DNA of 64,000 nucleotides, taken from the NCBI RefSeq assembly GCF_003966155.1, contig NZ_RXNS01000007.1, positions 124,001 through 188,000 of the forward strand, in the 5' to 3' direction. The position numbers and the translations under genes were made by a program. The number at the start of each line of letters is the position of its first letter. The stretch's first letter is position 1. Shown here piece after piece: positions 8,306 to 16,145 of the stretch. The stretch is from Halomonas nitroreducens. GTDB taxonomy: Bacteria; Pseudomonadota; Gammaproteobacteria; Pseudomonadales; Halomonadaceae. Under the pieces are notes generated by a model. That model saw only the letters and a program-made list of their open reading frames with translations. It did no database searches and was not told where the DNA came from.

Positions 8306-10465
8306 TCACTCCTCGTGATGGATCGGAATACGCTGCAGGGTGGTGCCCTCGGCACCGCGGGCTGCGGGGTCGAAGGTCCCGGTGGTGGCCTGGCCAGAGA
8401 CCCTGGCCGCCTTCTCGTAGCGCTTGCGGCGCTTGATCATCGGCGGACACCGCTGGTCATCCCAGTAGGTGACCTGGCAGTCGAGGCAGTAGTGGCACTC
8501 GTTGGCGTTGATGCGCCCGTCGGGATGGATGGCGCCGACCTCGCACTCGTTGGCGCAGATCTGGCAGGGGGTGCCGCAGCTGCCGCGGTGACGCTTGAGC
8601 CAGTCGAAGAGCCTCAGCCGGGAGGGAATCGCCAGGCCGGCGCCCAGCGGGCAGACGTAGCGGCAGTAGAATTTGTGGTTGAAGGCCGAGACCACGACCA
8701 GCCCGAGGGCATAGAGCACGAAGGGCCAGTCGCGCTGGAAGCGCAGGGTGATGGCGGTCTTGAAGGGTTCGACCTCGGCGTAGCGTTCGGCGGTGCCCAG
8801 GGAGTGCAGCGACACGGCGAACAGTGCCAGCAGGATGATGTACTTGATGGCCCAGAGCCGCTCGTGCAGGCCGAAGGGCACCTCGAGCTGCTTCACGCCC
8901 AACCGGCGGGCGGCCTTGTTGACCAGGTCCTGCAGGGCACCGAAGGGGCATAGCCAGCCGCAGAACACCCCGCGGCCCCACAGCAGCAGGCTGACCGCCA
9001 CGAACGACCAGAGGATGAACATCATCGGGTCGATCAGGAAGGAGCTCCAGCTGAAGTCGGTGATCAGCGCATGGGTGAAGGTCAGGATGTTGACCACCGA
9101 CAGCTGGGCCAGGGCGTACCAGCCGATGAACACCAGGGTGTAGACCAGAAAGCCCAGACGCAGCGGCCCGAGGATGCGTGGGTAGCGCACCAGCACGTCC
9201 TGAAAGAGCATGACCCCGGTGAGCACCGCCAGGCCCAGGCCCAGCACGGCGATCTGGAAGGCCTTGTCGTACCACACCTGCACCCAGATGGGGCGCTCGA
9301 CCACCGGTGCGGGGCGCTCGACGTAGGCCTCGGGGATGGCGTAATCGGCGCGGAAGCGGGTGAACTCGGTGTCCAGGGGGCCCGAGGCGCGACGCACCAG
9401 CAGGTTCAGCTGCCAGGGACGCCCGGGGTCGAAGTGGGCGTCGTCGCGGATGACGAAGATGTCCTTCTCGGTCATGCGCGGCATGCCGTCGAGGGCGACG
9501 CGGCCGACCCGCTGATGGTCCCGGTCGTGGAAGGTGATGGTGCGGCCGTCCTGCACCAGCTCGATGCGGTCGAAGATGCCGCCGCGCACATAGCCCGAGC
9601 CCTTGAAGGAGTAATCGCCCCTGGCCATCACCGCGATGGCGTGCTCGCCCGGCGCGAGATCCTCCATCAAGGCCTCATAGCCGGCCTTGCCGAGCAGGTT
9701 GCGGCCGGCGGTGGGCGCGTTCAGATAGCCGTAGTAGAGGTCGATGAAGGTCTTGTCCGCGGGCTGGGGCGTGCGCAGGTAATCCTCGGCGGCGGTGCCG
9801 ACGAAGGCGTCATCGACCTGGCCATGGGTCAGGCGCAGGCGGCGGAGGGTGCCGTCTCCGGTCAGCGTCTGCCAGTCGGCCTCGCGGAACACCTCGTCCT
9901 TGACGGTGGCCGGCGGCTGGGCGGAGGGGTCGTCGATGATGCCGAGGCCGGCGGCGACCTCGCGGGCCGCGCGCATGATGGTGTCGTTGACCACGATGAC
10001 CGTCACCGTGGCGCCGGAGATGGCATCCAGGTGGTCACCGATCTTGGGATTGTCGGTAACGGCGTAGGCGGTGTGGGCACCGGCGAACTGCTGCAGCTTT
10101 TCCTCGGGGATGCCCACCAGCATGATCGGTTCGGAGTGCTCGAGCACCTCGGCCATGATCAGCTCGCCTGCCGGGTCGATGCCGACCAGCAGGTTGACCG
10201 GCTTGCCCGAATAGGCGGGAATCGGCGCCACGTCCACGGTCTCGAAGACGTAGCCGAGCAGCGAGTCGCCGCCCATCACCGCCTGCACGGGGCGCTCGCC
10301 GTCGGTCTCGGCGAGGCGGTCGGCGTCGGGGAAGCCGGCCTTGACCCGGTCGAGTTCCAGCGCCATGGACGGCAGCGACAGGGCGAGGCACAACAGGAGC
10401 AGGCATCTGCCGATCAGCACGAAGAGACGGGGCCGGCGTGGTGACATGAGGGGGTCCAGAGTCAT
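8306..10465 (-). CDS. nosR: NosR, membrane flavo-iron-sulfur protein for N2O reduction
   Basis: A 719-residue polytopic protein needed for nosZ expression and electron supply to NosZ. After a signal segment it has a periplasmic FMN-binding domain with the flavinylation motif SGATVT (about residue 150). Several membrane spans and two Cys motifs follow (CGWLCPFGA and CRYVCPLGA), then a cytoplasmic ferredoxin-like region with two clusters (CGTPCQICANEC and CHYCLDCQ). The ATG at 10465 is used; an in-frame ATG at 10447 is an alternative, and neither has a strong ribosome site. Confidence 0.96.
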   Translation of the reverse strand: MTLDPLMSPRRPRLFVLIGRCLLLLCLALSLPSMALELDRVKAGFPDADRLAETDGERPVQAVMGGDSLLGYVFETVDVAPIPAYSGKPVNLLVGIDPAGELIMAEVLEHSEPIMLVGIPEEKLQQFAGAHTAYAVTDNPKIGDHLDAISGATVTVIVVNDTIMRAAREVAAGLGIIDDPSAQPPATVKDEVFREADWQTLTGDGTLRRLRLTHGQVDDAFVGTAAEDYLRTPQPADKTFIDLYYGYLNAPTAGRNLLGKAGYEALMEDLAPGEHAIAVMARGDYSFKGSGYVRGGIFDRIELVQDGRTITFHDRDHQRVGRVALDGMPRMTEKDIFVIRDDAHFDPGRPWQLNLLVRRASGPLDTEFTRFRADYAIPEAYVERPAPVVERPIWVQVWYDKAFQIAVLGLGLAVLTGVMLFQDVLVRYPRILGPLRLGFLVYTLVFIGWYALAQLSVVNILTFTHALITDFSWSSFLIDPMMFILWSFVAVSLLLWGRGVFCGWLCPFGALQDLVNKAARRLGVKQLEVPFGLHERLWAIKYIILLALFAVSLHSLGTAERYAEVEPFKTAITLRFQRDWPFVLYALGLVVVSAFNHKFYCRYVCPLGAGLAIPSRLRLFDWLKRHRGSCGTPCQICANECEVGAIHPDGRINANECHYCLDCQVTYWDDQRCPPMIKRRKRYEKAARVSGQATTGTFDPAARGAEGTTLQRIPIHHEE

Positions 10466-10534
10466 ACGGTAAGGAGCGGCGGCTGACGCAGGGGCCGCCG
10501 CGTAGCAAGCAGGGCCGGCACGCCGGCCCGAGGG

Positions 10535-10852
10535 TCAGGGCGTCAGGCTGGCGTAGTAGGCGGCGATGTCGGCGATATCCTCGTCCGAAAGTGACTGGGC
10601 CTGGGGCGCCATGATCGCCGACATCCCGCCCCCGCGTTCGCCGGCACGATAGGCCTTGAGGGCGCTTTCCAGATAGGTGGCGGACTGGCCGGCGAGGTTC
10701 GGGTAGATGGGCGCGGTGCCCTTGCCATCGGTGCCGTGACAGGCGGCGCAGGCGGCGACCTTGCCTTCGCCGGCGGCGGGGTCGCCGGCGGCCAGGGCGT
10801 CGACGGCCAGGCCGCTGAAGCCGATGAGTGCTACGGTAGCGAGCATCCTCAT
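10535..10852 (-). CDS. Small periplasmic cytochrome c upstream of nosR
   Basis: A 105-residue class I c-type cytochrome with a signal peptide ending near LAA and one heme site, CAACH (about residues 35-39). The Met in MSAIMAPQ is a plausible sixth ligand. It resembles c5/c553-type electron carriers. A strong AGGAGG lies 6 nt before the ATG. Its place, 69 nt before nosR on the same strand and behind an FNR/Dnr-type box, suggests it carries electrons to a denitrification reductase, probably NosZ; this is inference from context. Confidence 0.88.
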   Translation of the reverse strand: MRMLATVALIGFSGLAVDALAAGDPAAGEGKVAACAACHGTDGKGTAPIYPNLAGQSATYLESALKAYRAGERGGGMSAIMAPQAQSLSDEDIADIAAYYASLTP

Positions 10853-10864
10853 AACTTACCTCCT

Positions 10865-10875
10865 AAATGCATCTT
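10865..10875 (-). promoter_or_regulatory. NsrR half-operator before the cytochrome c gene
   Basis: The minus strand reads AAGATGCATTT, identical to one 11-bp half of the NsrR operator consensus. It touches the AGGAGG of the cytochrome c gene. The second half-site is not recognisable, so this is a single half-site. NsrR repression of the cytochrome (and perhaps nos) is inferred. Confidence 0.45.
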
Positions 10876-10956
10876 TTTGTGCCGAATCGAGCCCGGTCAC
10901 GGTGGCGCCGTACCAGGCGGATGACCTCATCATGCCAGCGGCCCGACGCCGGGGGC

Positions 10957-10970
10957 TTGATGTGGGTCAT
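10957..10970 (-). promoter_or_regulatory. FNR/Dnr-type box for the cytochrome c-nos transcript
   Basis: TTGAT-GTGG-GTCAT, 9 of 10 to TTGAT-N4-GTCAA, the form seen before nirS in this same window. Class II spacing puts the transcription start near 10922, about 70 nt before the cytochrome c ATG. The activator gene is not in the window. Confidence 0.6.
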
Positions 10971-11009
10971 CTACAGGCTAGACATCCGGTCGCATCGCGT
11001 CCCGTCGAT

Positions 11010-11780
11010 TCAGATGCCCGCCCACCAACGGTAGCCACGATCCTCCCAATAGCCGCCCCGGCCACGGCCGAGATGGGCGAAGCTCGCTACCAGTTCGAGG
11101 CGCATCACGTACTTGGCCATCTTGTAGCCCAGCTGGCGTTCGGCGCGCAGGCGCAGGGGCGCGCCGTTGGCGATGGGCAGGTCGTCGCCGTTGAGGCCAT
11201 AGGCCAGCAGGGTCTGCGGATGGTAGGCCTCGCGCAGATCCAGGCTCTCGTAGTAGCGGTCGCCCCCCCGGTAGCGATCGGCGCAGTGGAAGACCACGAA
11301 GCGCGCCTCGTCGCGCACCCCCACCCGGGTCAGCAGCTCGCCGAGCACCACCCCGCTCCACTCGCCGATGCAGCTCCAGCCTTCCACGCAGTCGTGGCGC
11401 GTGATCTGGGTGCGCGCGGGCATCTCCCGGAGCTCGGCGAGGGAGAAGGCCCCGGGGCGCTCGACCAGGCCGTCGACCTCCAGGCGCCAGTCGCGGAAGT
11501 CGTTGGCGGCCAGTCGCAGGTAGTCGATTTCCCGGGGCATGGTCGTCCCGTTGGCGCGAAAGGTCGGGGCGATGTCGTCGGGGGCGTATTCCCGGGCCAG
11601 GGTCTCCCGGGAGGCCAGCAGGCGATGGGCCCGCTGGGTCAGGCCCTCGCTGGCGGCGAACAGCTGCTGCATGGCATCGCTGCGCGAGAGCCGGTCGCAG
11701 CCCGCCAGCATCAGGGTGCCGCCGGCCAGCAGGCCGCGGGTCAGGAAGCGTCGGCGGCCGGGGTCATTGGGAGGCGTCAT
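11010..11780 (-). CDS. Tat-exported molybdopterin oxidoreductase, sulfite-oxidase fold
   Basis: A 256-residue enzyme with a twin-arginine signal (GRRRFLTRG) that also contains a lipobox-like LAGC. It has the SUOX-family core: CVEGWS with the Mo-binding Cys, and a GEWSGV segment. Family members include sulfite oxidase and MsrP (YedY), a periplasmic methionine-sulfoxide reductase. I chose the ATG at 11780 because the Tat signal starts there; the frame is open further upstream. It overlaps the cytochrome b gene by 17 nt, so the two are translationally linked and that cytochrome is the likely electron partner. Just upstream is a Met-rich peptide gene, which makes an MsrP-like role attractive but unproven. 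Confidence 0.82.
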   Translation of the reverse strand: MTPPNDPGRRRFLTRGLLAGGTLMLAGCDRLSRSDAMQQLFAASEGLTQRAHRLLASRETLAREYAPDDIAPTFRANGTTMPREIDYLRLAANDFRDWRLEVDGLVERPGAFSLAELREMPARTQITRHDCVEGWSCIGEWSGVVLGELLTRVGVRDEARFVVFHCADRYRGGDRYYESLDLREAYHPQTLLAYGLNGDDLPIANGAPLRLRAERQLGYKMAKYVMRLELVASFAHLGRGRGGYWEDRGYRWWAGI

Positions 11781-12621
11781 CGCGGGTCTCCTTTTCCGGG
11801 GGCAGGGCATAGCGCCCGGTGATCATCGAGCGCAGGTTGTTGCCGACGCCGGAGATCAGCACCAGCAGCAGATGGACGACGAAGAAGGCCAGCAGGGCGG
11901 CGGCGGCCAGGAAGTGCAGGGTGCGGGCGCTCTGTCGGCCACCGAACAGATCCAGTAGCCAGGGCCAGGCGGCATCCATGGTCGGCGACATGGTCAGTCC
12001 GGTGAGCACCACCAGCGGGGCGACGACGAACAGCACCACCAGGTAGGCCAGCTTCTGCAGCAGGTTGTAGTGGCGCGCTTCCTCGCCCCGCGGAAAGCGC
12101 AGTCGCAGGTGCTCGACCACGACATGGCCGAGCCGCGGCCATTCGTCGCGTCGCGGCAGCAGGCGCCGCCGCAGCTGGCCGCTGGCCACCAGATAGACCA
12201 GATAGGCCGCGAGCAGGGGGGCGAAGATCCAGCCGGCGAGGAAGTGCCACTGTCGGCCCATGGCCAGCCAGCGCGGACCGGGCAGGGTCGCCCAGGCGGG
12301 AAAGGCCCGACGCTCGCGATCGGCGCGCGGGCCCGAGACGCCCAGCACGCCGGTGGTGTCGAAGCGCAGGTCGCCGATGCGGGTGATGCCCCGCAGGGAA
12401 CCGTCGTCGGCGCGCTCGGCGCCGATCGACAGCGCCGGGGCGTCGAAGGTGGAATCCTTGCCCCAGTACAGGGCAGGGTGGGCATTGAAGATCTGCAGGC
12501 CGCTCAGCAGCAGGATCGCCAGGCAGATGGCGTTGATCCAGTGCCACAGCCGGGTGAACGCCGAGTGCCGCTTGATCACCGTCGGCCGGGGAGCGTTGCG
12601 TGTGGCATCGAGGCGTTGCAT
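11764..12621 (-). CDS. Cytochrome b561-type membrane subunit
   Basis: A 285-residue protein of the bacterial cytochrome b561 / Ni-hydrogenase cytochrome b family. It has about four hydrophobic spans and paired His (HWINA, WHFLAG, HFLAAA, VVHLLL) suited to two b hemes. It would oxidise quinol and pass electrons to the overlapping molybdoenzyme. I chose the ATG at 12621, which has GGAGGG upstream, over an in-frame TTG at 12651. A roughly 70-residue periplasmic loop follows the first span. It differs from MsrQ (YedZ), the partner of E. coli MsrP, which belongs to the ferric-reductase family. Confidence 0.82.
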   Translation of the reverse strand: MQRLDATRNAPRPTVIKRHSAFTRLWHWINAICLAILLLSGLQIFNAHPALYWGKDSTFDAPALSIGAERADDGSLRGITRIGDLRFDTTGVLGVSGPRADRERRAFPAWATLPGPRWLAMGRQWHFLAGWIFAPLLAAYLVYLVASGQLRRRLLPRRDEWPRLGHVVVEHLRLRFPRGEEARHYNLLQKLAYLVVLFVVAPLVVLTGLTMSPTMDAAWPWLLDLFGGRQSARTLHFLAAAALLAFFVVHLLLVLISGVGNNLRSMITGRYALPPEKETRDDASQ

Positions 12622-12707
12622 GGGAAAGGCCCTCCCGAAGAGGCGAGGCAAAGCGGGGAAGCATGACCGACCGGACTGCGATCCGGCCGGTCACGGGGCG
12701 GCGAGCA

Positions 12708-12980
12708 TCACATCTCGCCGTCGCCTTCCATCATCGAGTCCTCGTCCTCCATCATCATCTCGTCGTCGCCTTCCGGCTGCATGGCGTCATCCCCGCTCAT
12801 GGCGTCTCCAGCCATGGCGTCCTCCTCGCCCATGGCCTCGCCGGCCATGGTGTCCTGCTCCATGCTGCCGCCCTCCTGCATGGCGTCCTCGTGGGAGTCC
12901 GCCAGGGCGGCGGTCGGCAGCAGCAGGGCGCCGAGCAGAATGGCGAACAGGGCGGTCCTGGGATGGGTCGGCTTGAACAT
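12708..12980 (-). CDS. Met-rich, highly acidic secreted peptide
   Basis: A 90-residue protein with a Sec signal of about 27 residues (ending ALA-D). The predicted mature part is 63 residues and low-complexity. It has 13 Met and 24 Asp/Glu, no Lys, Arg or Cys, and one His. Units such as DAMQ, DTMAG, EAMG, DAMAG, DAMSG and DDAMQ repeat, followed by DEMMM and DSMMEG. GGAGGT lies 6 nt before the ATG. Two roles fit: an oxidisable methionine sink repaired by the adjacent molybdoenzyme, comparable to MrpX of Azospira, or a Cu(I)/metal-binding peptide. It diverges from a two-component system with direct repeats between them. Confidence 0.8.
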   Translation of the reverse strand: MFKPTHPRTALFAILLGALLLPTAALADSHEDAMQEGGSMEQDTMAGEAMGEEDAMAGDAMSGDDAMQPEGDDEMMMEDEDSMMEGDGEM

Positions 12981-13059
12981 CTCGCACCTCCGGTGATGGT
13001 CCGGCCGCCGGCGACATGCCGTGACGGCACCTGTCACGCTAGCCAGCCCCACGGGGCGA

Positions 13060-13111
13060 TTCATCACGAATTCATCACGAACCGGGGCCGGTGTGAGGGT
13101 TTCGTGATGCA
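13060..13111 (+). promoter_or_regulatory. Candidate response-regulator operator: tandem 11-bp repeats
   Basis: TTCATCACGAA occurs twice head to tail (13060-13070 and 13071-13081), and an inverted copy matching 10 of 11 lies at 13101-13111. An 11-bp pitch is what OmpR/PhoB-family regulators recognise. The site lies between the Met-rich peptide gene and the response-regulator gene, so it could control both. Confidence 0.6.
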
Positions 13112-13166
13112 GCCTCGGCCGGGTGGCTCTAGAGTAGAGACCGAAGCCTTCCTCGGAGCCCGCCCC

Positions 13167-13910
13167 ATGCCTTACCGGATCCTCTGCGTCGAGGACAATC
13201 CCGAGATCGGCAAGCTGCTTAGCGAGCGCCTCGCCGAGGCCGGCCACGGCTGTGACTGGGTCACCGACGGGGAGGCGGCCCTGGAAGCCCTGGAGAACGC
13301 GGCGCCGGGCAGTGCCTATGACCTGGTGATGCTCGACCTGATGCTGCCGGGAATCGACGGCCTGGAGGTATGTCGCCGGTTGCGGCGGCGCGACAGCCGC
13401 ACGCCGGTGCTGATGGTGACCGCCAAGGCGGCGATCCGCGACGTGGTGGTGGGGCTCGAGCTCGGGGCCGACGACTACGTCACCAAGCCCTTCCACATGC
13501 CGATCCTGATGGCCCGGGTTCAGGCCCTGCTGCGCCGGGGGCAGCGCCAGGCGGAGGGGGGGGACGGCATCGTCGAGACCCCGCCGCTGGTCTGCGGCTC
13601 GCTGGTCATCGATGCCGATCAGCATCGCGTCACCCTCGATGGTCAGCCGGTGCAGCTTACCGGCAAGGAATTCGCGCTGCTGTCGCTGTTCGCCCGTCAT
13701 CCCGGCCATGGCTTCACCCGCGGCGAGCTGCTGGACAAGGTCTGGGGCGAGGAGTTCGACGGCTATGACCATACCGTGAACACCCACATCAACCGCCTGC
13801 GCAAGAAGATCGAGGTCGACCCGGCCCGGCCGCGCTTCATCCAGACCGTCTGGGGCGTGGGCTATCGCTTCGTCGACCCGGCCGCGACGCCGGAGGATGA
13901 GCCGCCATGA
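13167..13910 (+). CDS. OmpR-family response regulator
   Basis: A 247-residue regulator with an N-terminal receiver (VEDN acidic pocket, phospho-acceptor Asp in VMLDLMLPG, Lys in TKPF). A C-terminal winged-helix DNA-binding domain ends in the typical VWGVGYRF. The start at 13167 gives the standard MPYRILCVEDN beginning; the long frame upstream is a readthrough artefact. It overlaps the kinase gene (ATGA). Its probable targets are the 11-bp repeats just upstream. Orthology to HprR, CusR or CopR cannot be decided from sequence alone. Confidence 0.93.
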   Translation: MPYRILCVEDNPEIGKLLSERLAEAGHGCDWVTDGEAALEALENAAPGSAYDLVMLDLMLPGIDGLEVCRRLRRRDSRTPVLMVTAKAAIRDVVVGLELGADDYVTKPFHMPILMARVQALLRRGQRQAEGGDGIVETPPLVCGSLVIDADQHRVTLDGQPVQLTGKEFALLSLFARHPGHGFTRGELLDKVWGEEFDGYDHTVNTHINRLRKKIEVDPARPRFIQTVWGVGYRFVDPAATPEDEPP

Positions 13911-15385
13911 GCGCCCTGCTGGGGCGCATCGGTCGCCTTGTGCGCAGCCTCTATGCGCGCATCGCCGTGGTCTACCTGACCAGCCTGCTGCTGCTGTCGG
14001 TGGCCGCCGCCTGGATCGCCATCAGCCAGTTCGACCAGCTGGGGCGCGAGCTCCAGCAGCGTCAGGAGGTCGATCTGGCCGACAACCTCGCCCGCGTCAT
14101 GCGCCCGGGACTGCAGGTCGGCGCCGACAGCGACGCTGCCCGGCAGATCGCCCGGCACATCGCCTCGATCAATCCCTCCCTGTCGCTGTACGTGCTCGAC
14201 GCCGAGGGAACGGTGATCGCCGACTTCACCGAGTCGGCCTGCGGCCTGGGGCGCCGGGTGGAACGCGACGCCCTGGAGGCCCTGCTCGGCGGCGAGCCCA
14301 TGCTGCCGGTGCTGGCCGCCTCGCCCTGCGGCGGGCGTCCCGGGATCTTCTCCGTGGCGCGGATCACCCATGGCGAGGCCCGGCGACCCGGCTACCTCTA
14401 CGTCGACCTCAACAGTGCCAGCCACGCCTCGATGGTCGCCATGCTGCGCACCAGCTCGATCACCCGCACCCTGGTCGCCGCCAGCTTGCTGGCGCTGCTC
14501 ATCTCGGGGGTCTTCGGCCTGGTCTGGTTCGCCCTGCTGACGCGGCGCTTCTCGCAGCTGACAACGGCGGTGCAGCGCTTTGCCGAGGGCGACTACGACG
14601 AGCGCGTCGCCGTGCCTCGGGATGACGAGATCGGCCGCCTGGCGGGCGCGTTCAACGACATGGCGGGTACCATCGAGGCCCAGCTCGAGGCACTGCGCGA
14701 GACCGATCGCCAGCGCCGCGAGCTGGTCGCCAACCTGTCTCATGACTTCCGCACCCCGCTGACCTCGCTGCGCGGCTATGTCGAGCAGCTGCTGGAGCGC
14801 GAGGAGGCGTCAGCCGAGGAGCGGCGGCGGGCGCTGGGCGCGATCCTCGACAACGCCGATCGTCTGACGCGGCTGGCCCAGCAGCTGTCGACCCAGGCGC
14901 GACTCGATGCCTACGACCGGCCGCTGCAGTGCGAGCCGTTCTCGCTGGCGGAGCTCGCCCATGACATCGTCGGCAAGTTCCAGCACCAGGCCCGTCAGTC
15001 GGGGATCGCCCTCGAAGTGATCGGGGAACCCTCGCTGCCCTGGGTCGAGGCGGATCTCGGCCTGATCGATCGCGCCTTGTCGAACCTGGTCGAAAACGCC
15101 CTGCATGCGACGCCTGCCGGGGGACGGGTGCGGCTCGAGCTCGAGGCGGTGGCCGAAGGCGTCAGGCTGGCGGTGGTAGACAGCGGTATCGGTATCGCCG
15201 CCGAGGAGGTGCCGCTGGTGACCCAGCGGTTCTATCGTACTCGGGGCAGCCCGGCGCGGGGCGAGGGCTCGGGGCTGGGGCTGTCCATCGTGCGTGAGAT
15301 CTGCGAGCGGCACGGCACCGTCCTGGTCATCGACAGCCGCCAGGGAGTGGGCACCCGAGTCAGTCTGCTGTTGCCCTATGCCTGA
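13907..15385 (+). CDS. Membrane sensor histidine kinase
   Basis: A 492-residue kinase with a first span about residues 17-41, a periplasmic domain of roughly 140 residues, a second span, HAMP, HisKA (LSHDFRTPLTSL, phospho-acceptor His) and HATPase (NLVENALHA, DSGIGI, GEGSGLGLSI). The periplasmic domain has two Cys (C112 and C141), a possible redox or metal pair. The 3' end overlaps nsrR by 10 nt, tail to tail. Its partner is the preceding regulator. The signal is unknown; oxidants or copper are the likeliest given the neighbours. Confidence 0.93.
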   Translation: MSALLGRIGRLVRSLYARIAVVYLTSLLLLSVAAAWIAISQFDQLGRELQQRQEVDLADNLARVMRPGLQVGADSDAARQIARHIASINPSLSLYVLDAEGTVIADFTESACGLGRRVERDALEALLGGEPMLPVLAASPCGGRPGIFSVARITHGEARRPGYLYVDLNSASHASMVAMLRTSSITRTLVAASLLALLISGVFGLVWFALLTRRFSQLTTAVQRFAEGDYDERVAVPRDDEIGRLAGAFNDMAGTIEAQLEALRETDRQRRELVANLSHDFRTPLTSLRGYVEQLLEREEASAEERRRALGAILDNADRLTRLAQQLSTQARLDAYDRPLQCEPFSLAELAHDIVGKFQHQARQSGIALEVIGEPSLPWVEADLGLIDRALSNLVENALHATPAGGRVRLELEAVAEGVRLAVVDSGIGIAAEEVPLVTQRFYRTRGSPARGEGSGLGLSIVREICERHGTVLVIDSRQGVGTRVSLLLPYA

Positions 15386-15837
15386 GCGGCCGGCGGGGGG
15401 GCGTCCTCGATCTGCAGCAGCCGGATCAGCCCGCTGCGCTGGGGACCCAGCATGTCGGCCAGGGTGTAGCGGTCGAGCACGGTGAGGAAGGCACCCAGGG
15501 CCTCGGCGAGGATCGGCTTGAGCCGGCAGGACGGGGTGATCACGCACTCGTTGTCGTCACCGAAGCATTCCACCAGGCCGAGGTCGCGCTCGGTGTCACG
15601 CACCAGCTCACCCAGGGTGATGGACTCCGGCGTCCGCTTCAGCAGCAGCCCGCCATGCTTGCCGCGGATGGCCGTGATATAGCCGCGATGGTTCAGGTCC
15701 TGGACCACCTTCATGAGGTGATTGCGGGAGATGGCAAAGCGATCGGCAATCTCGGTGATGGTCGAGCGCTGCTCGCCCTTGACGGCGAGGTAGATCAGCA
15801 CGCGCAGCGAGTAGTCGGTGTAACGGGTCAGGTGCAT
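15376..15837 (-). CDS. nsrR: NsrR, NO-sensing [Fe-S] repressor (Rrf2 family)
   Basis: A 153-residue Rrf2-family regulator. The N-terminal winged helix begins MHLTRYTDYSLR and includes Asp8, the non-Cys cluster ligand in characterised NsrR. Three Cys (C91, C98, C104) have the spacing of the NsrR cluster ligands. NO destroys the cluster and releases repression. NsrR-type operators elsewhere in the window (norC, norE operon, hmp, and a half-site before the cytochrome c gene) support the assignment over IscR. Confidence 0.92.
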   Translation of the reverse strand: MHLTRYTDYSLRVLIYLAVKGEQRSTITEIADRFAISRNHLMKVVQDLNHRGYITAIRGKHGGLLLKRTPESITLGELVRDTERDLGLVECFGDDNECVITPSCRLKPILAEALGAFLTVLDRYTLADMLGPQRSGLIRLLQIEDAPPPAAQA

Positions 15838-15966
15838 GTGGCTTCCTGGTCGACGGGCGGCGAGGCGTGCCCGCCGAGTGAGTCGAAATGGTGGCTGCCT
15901 ATTTTACCATCGTGGCAGCGTCAACGCCCTCGGGATGCGAGGGCGCGCCACCGAGGAGCTGCTTAT

Positions 15967-15989
15967 AAGGGGTATTATAGATGCTTTTA
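15967..15989. promoter_or_regulatory. Weak NsrR-like operator in the nsrR-hemN spacer
   Basis: An 11-1-11 arrangement matching about 14 of 22 positions of the NsrR consensus, in the AT-rich middle of the 308-bp spacer between divergent nsrR and hemN. The better half is AGATGCTTTTA. Could serve either gene; match quality is poor. Apart from this and the box at 16030 I see nothing else in the spacer. Confidence 0.25.
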
Positions 15990-16029
15990 TTCGGCCGGCC
16001 TCCCTCGCCGCAGGGCCAACTACCTCCAA

Positions 16030-16043
16030 TTGACCTGGGTCAG
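16030..16043 (+). promoter_or_regulatory. Possible FNR/Anr-type box for hemN
   Basis: TTGAC-CTGG-GTCAG, 8 of 10 to TTGAT-N4-GTCAA. Class II spacing would put the start near 16078, 68 nt before the hemN ATG. hemN is a known FNR/Anr target in related bacteria. Confidence 0.4.
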
Positions 16044-16145
16044 CTACCTCGTGAAGGGTACCGACGCCCGTTGATGCCGGTGGCATACTGGCGCCCATCC
16101 GGCGGTGATCCGGCCGCCCAGGCTTTCCCGAGGCATCGAACGACC

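Noticed and set aside
11010..11780. Calling the molybdoenzyme msrP outright
   Set aside because: The SUOX-family core also fits sulfite dehydrogenases, and the cytochrome partner is not MsrQ-like, so only the family is supported.
12600..13166. In-frame N-terminal extension of the response regulator across the Met-rich gene
   Set aside because: The family N-terminus begins at 13167, and the extension would run through the divergent promoter and antisense to another gene.
15376..15837. IscR instead of NsrR
   Set aside because: The Cys spacing (C91, C98, C104) and Asp8 fit NsrR, there is no isc operon, and NsrR-type operators precede NO-related genes in the window.
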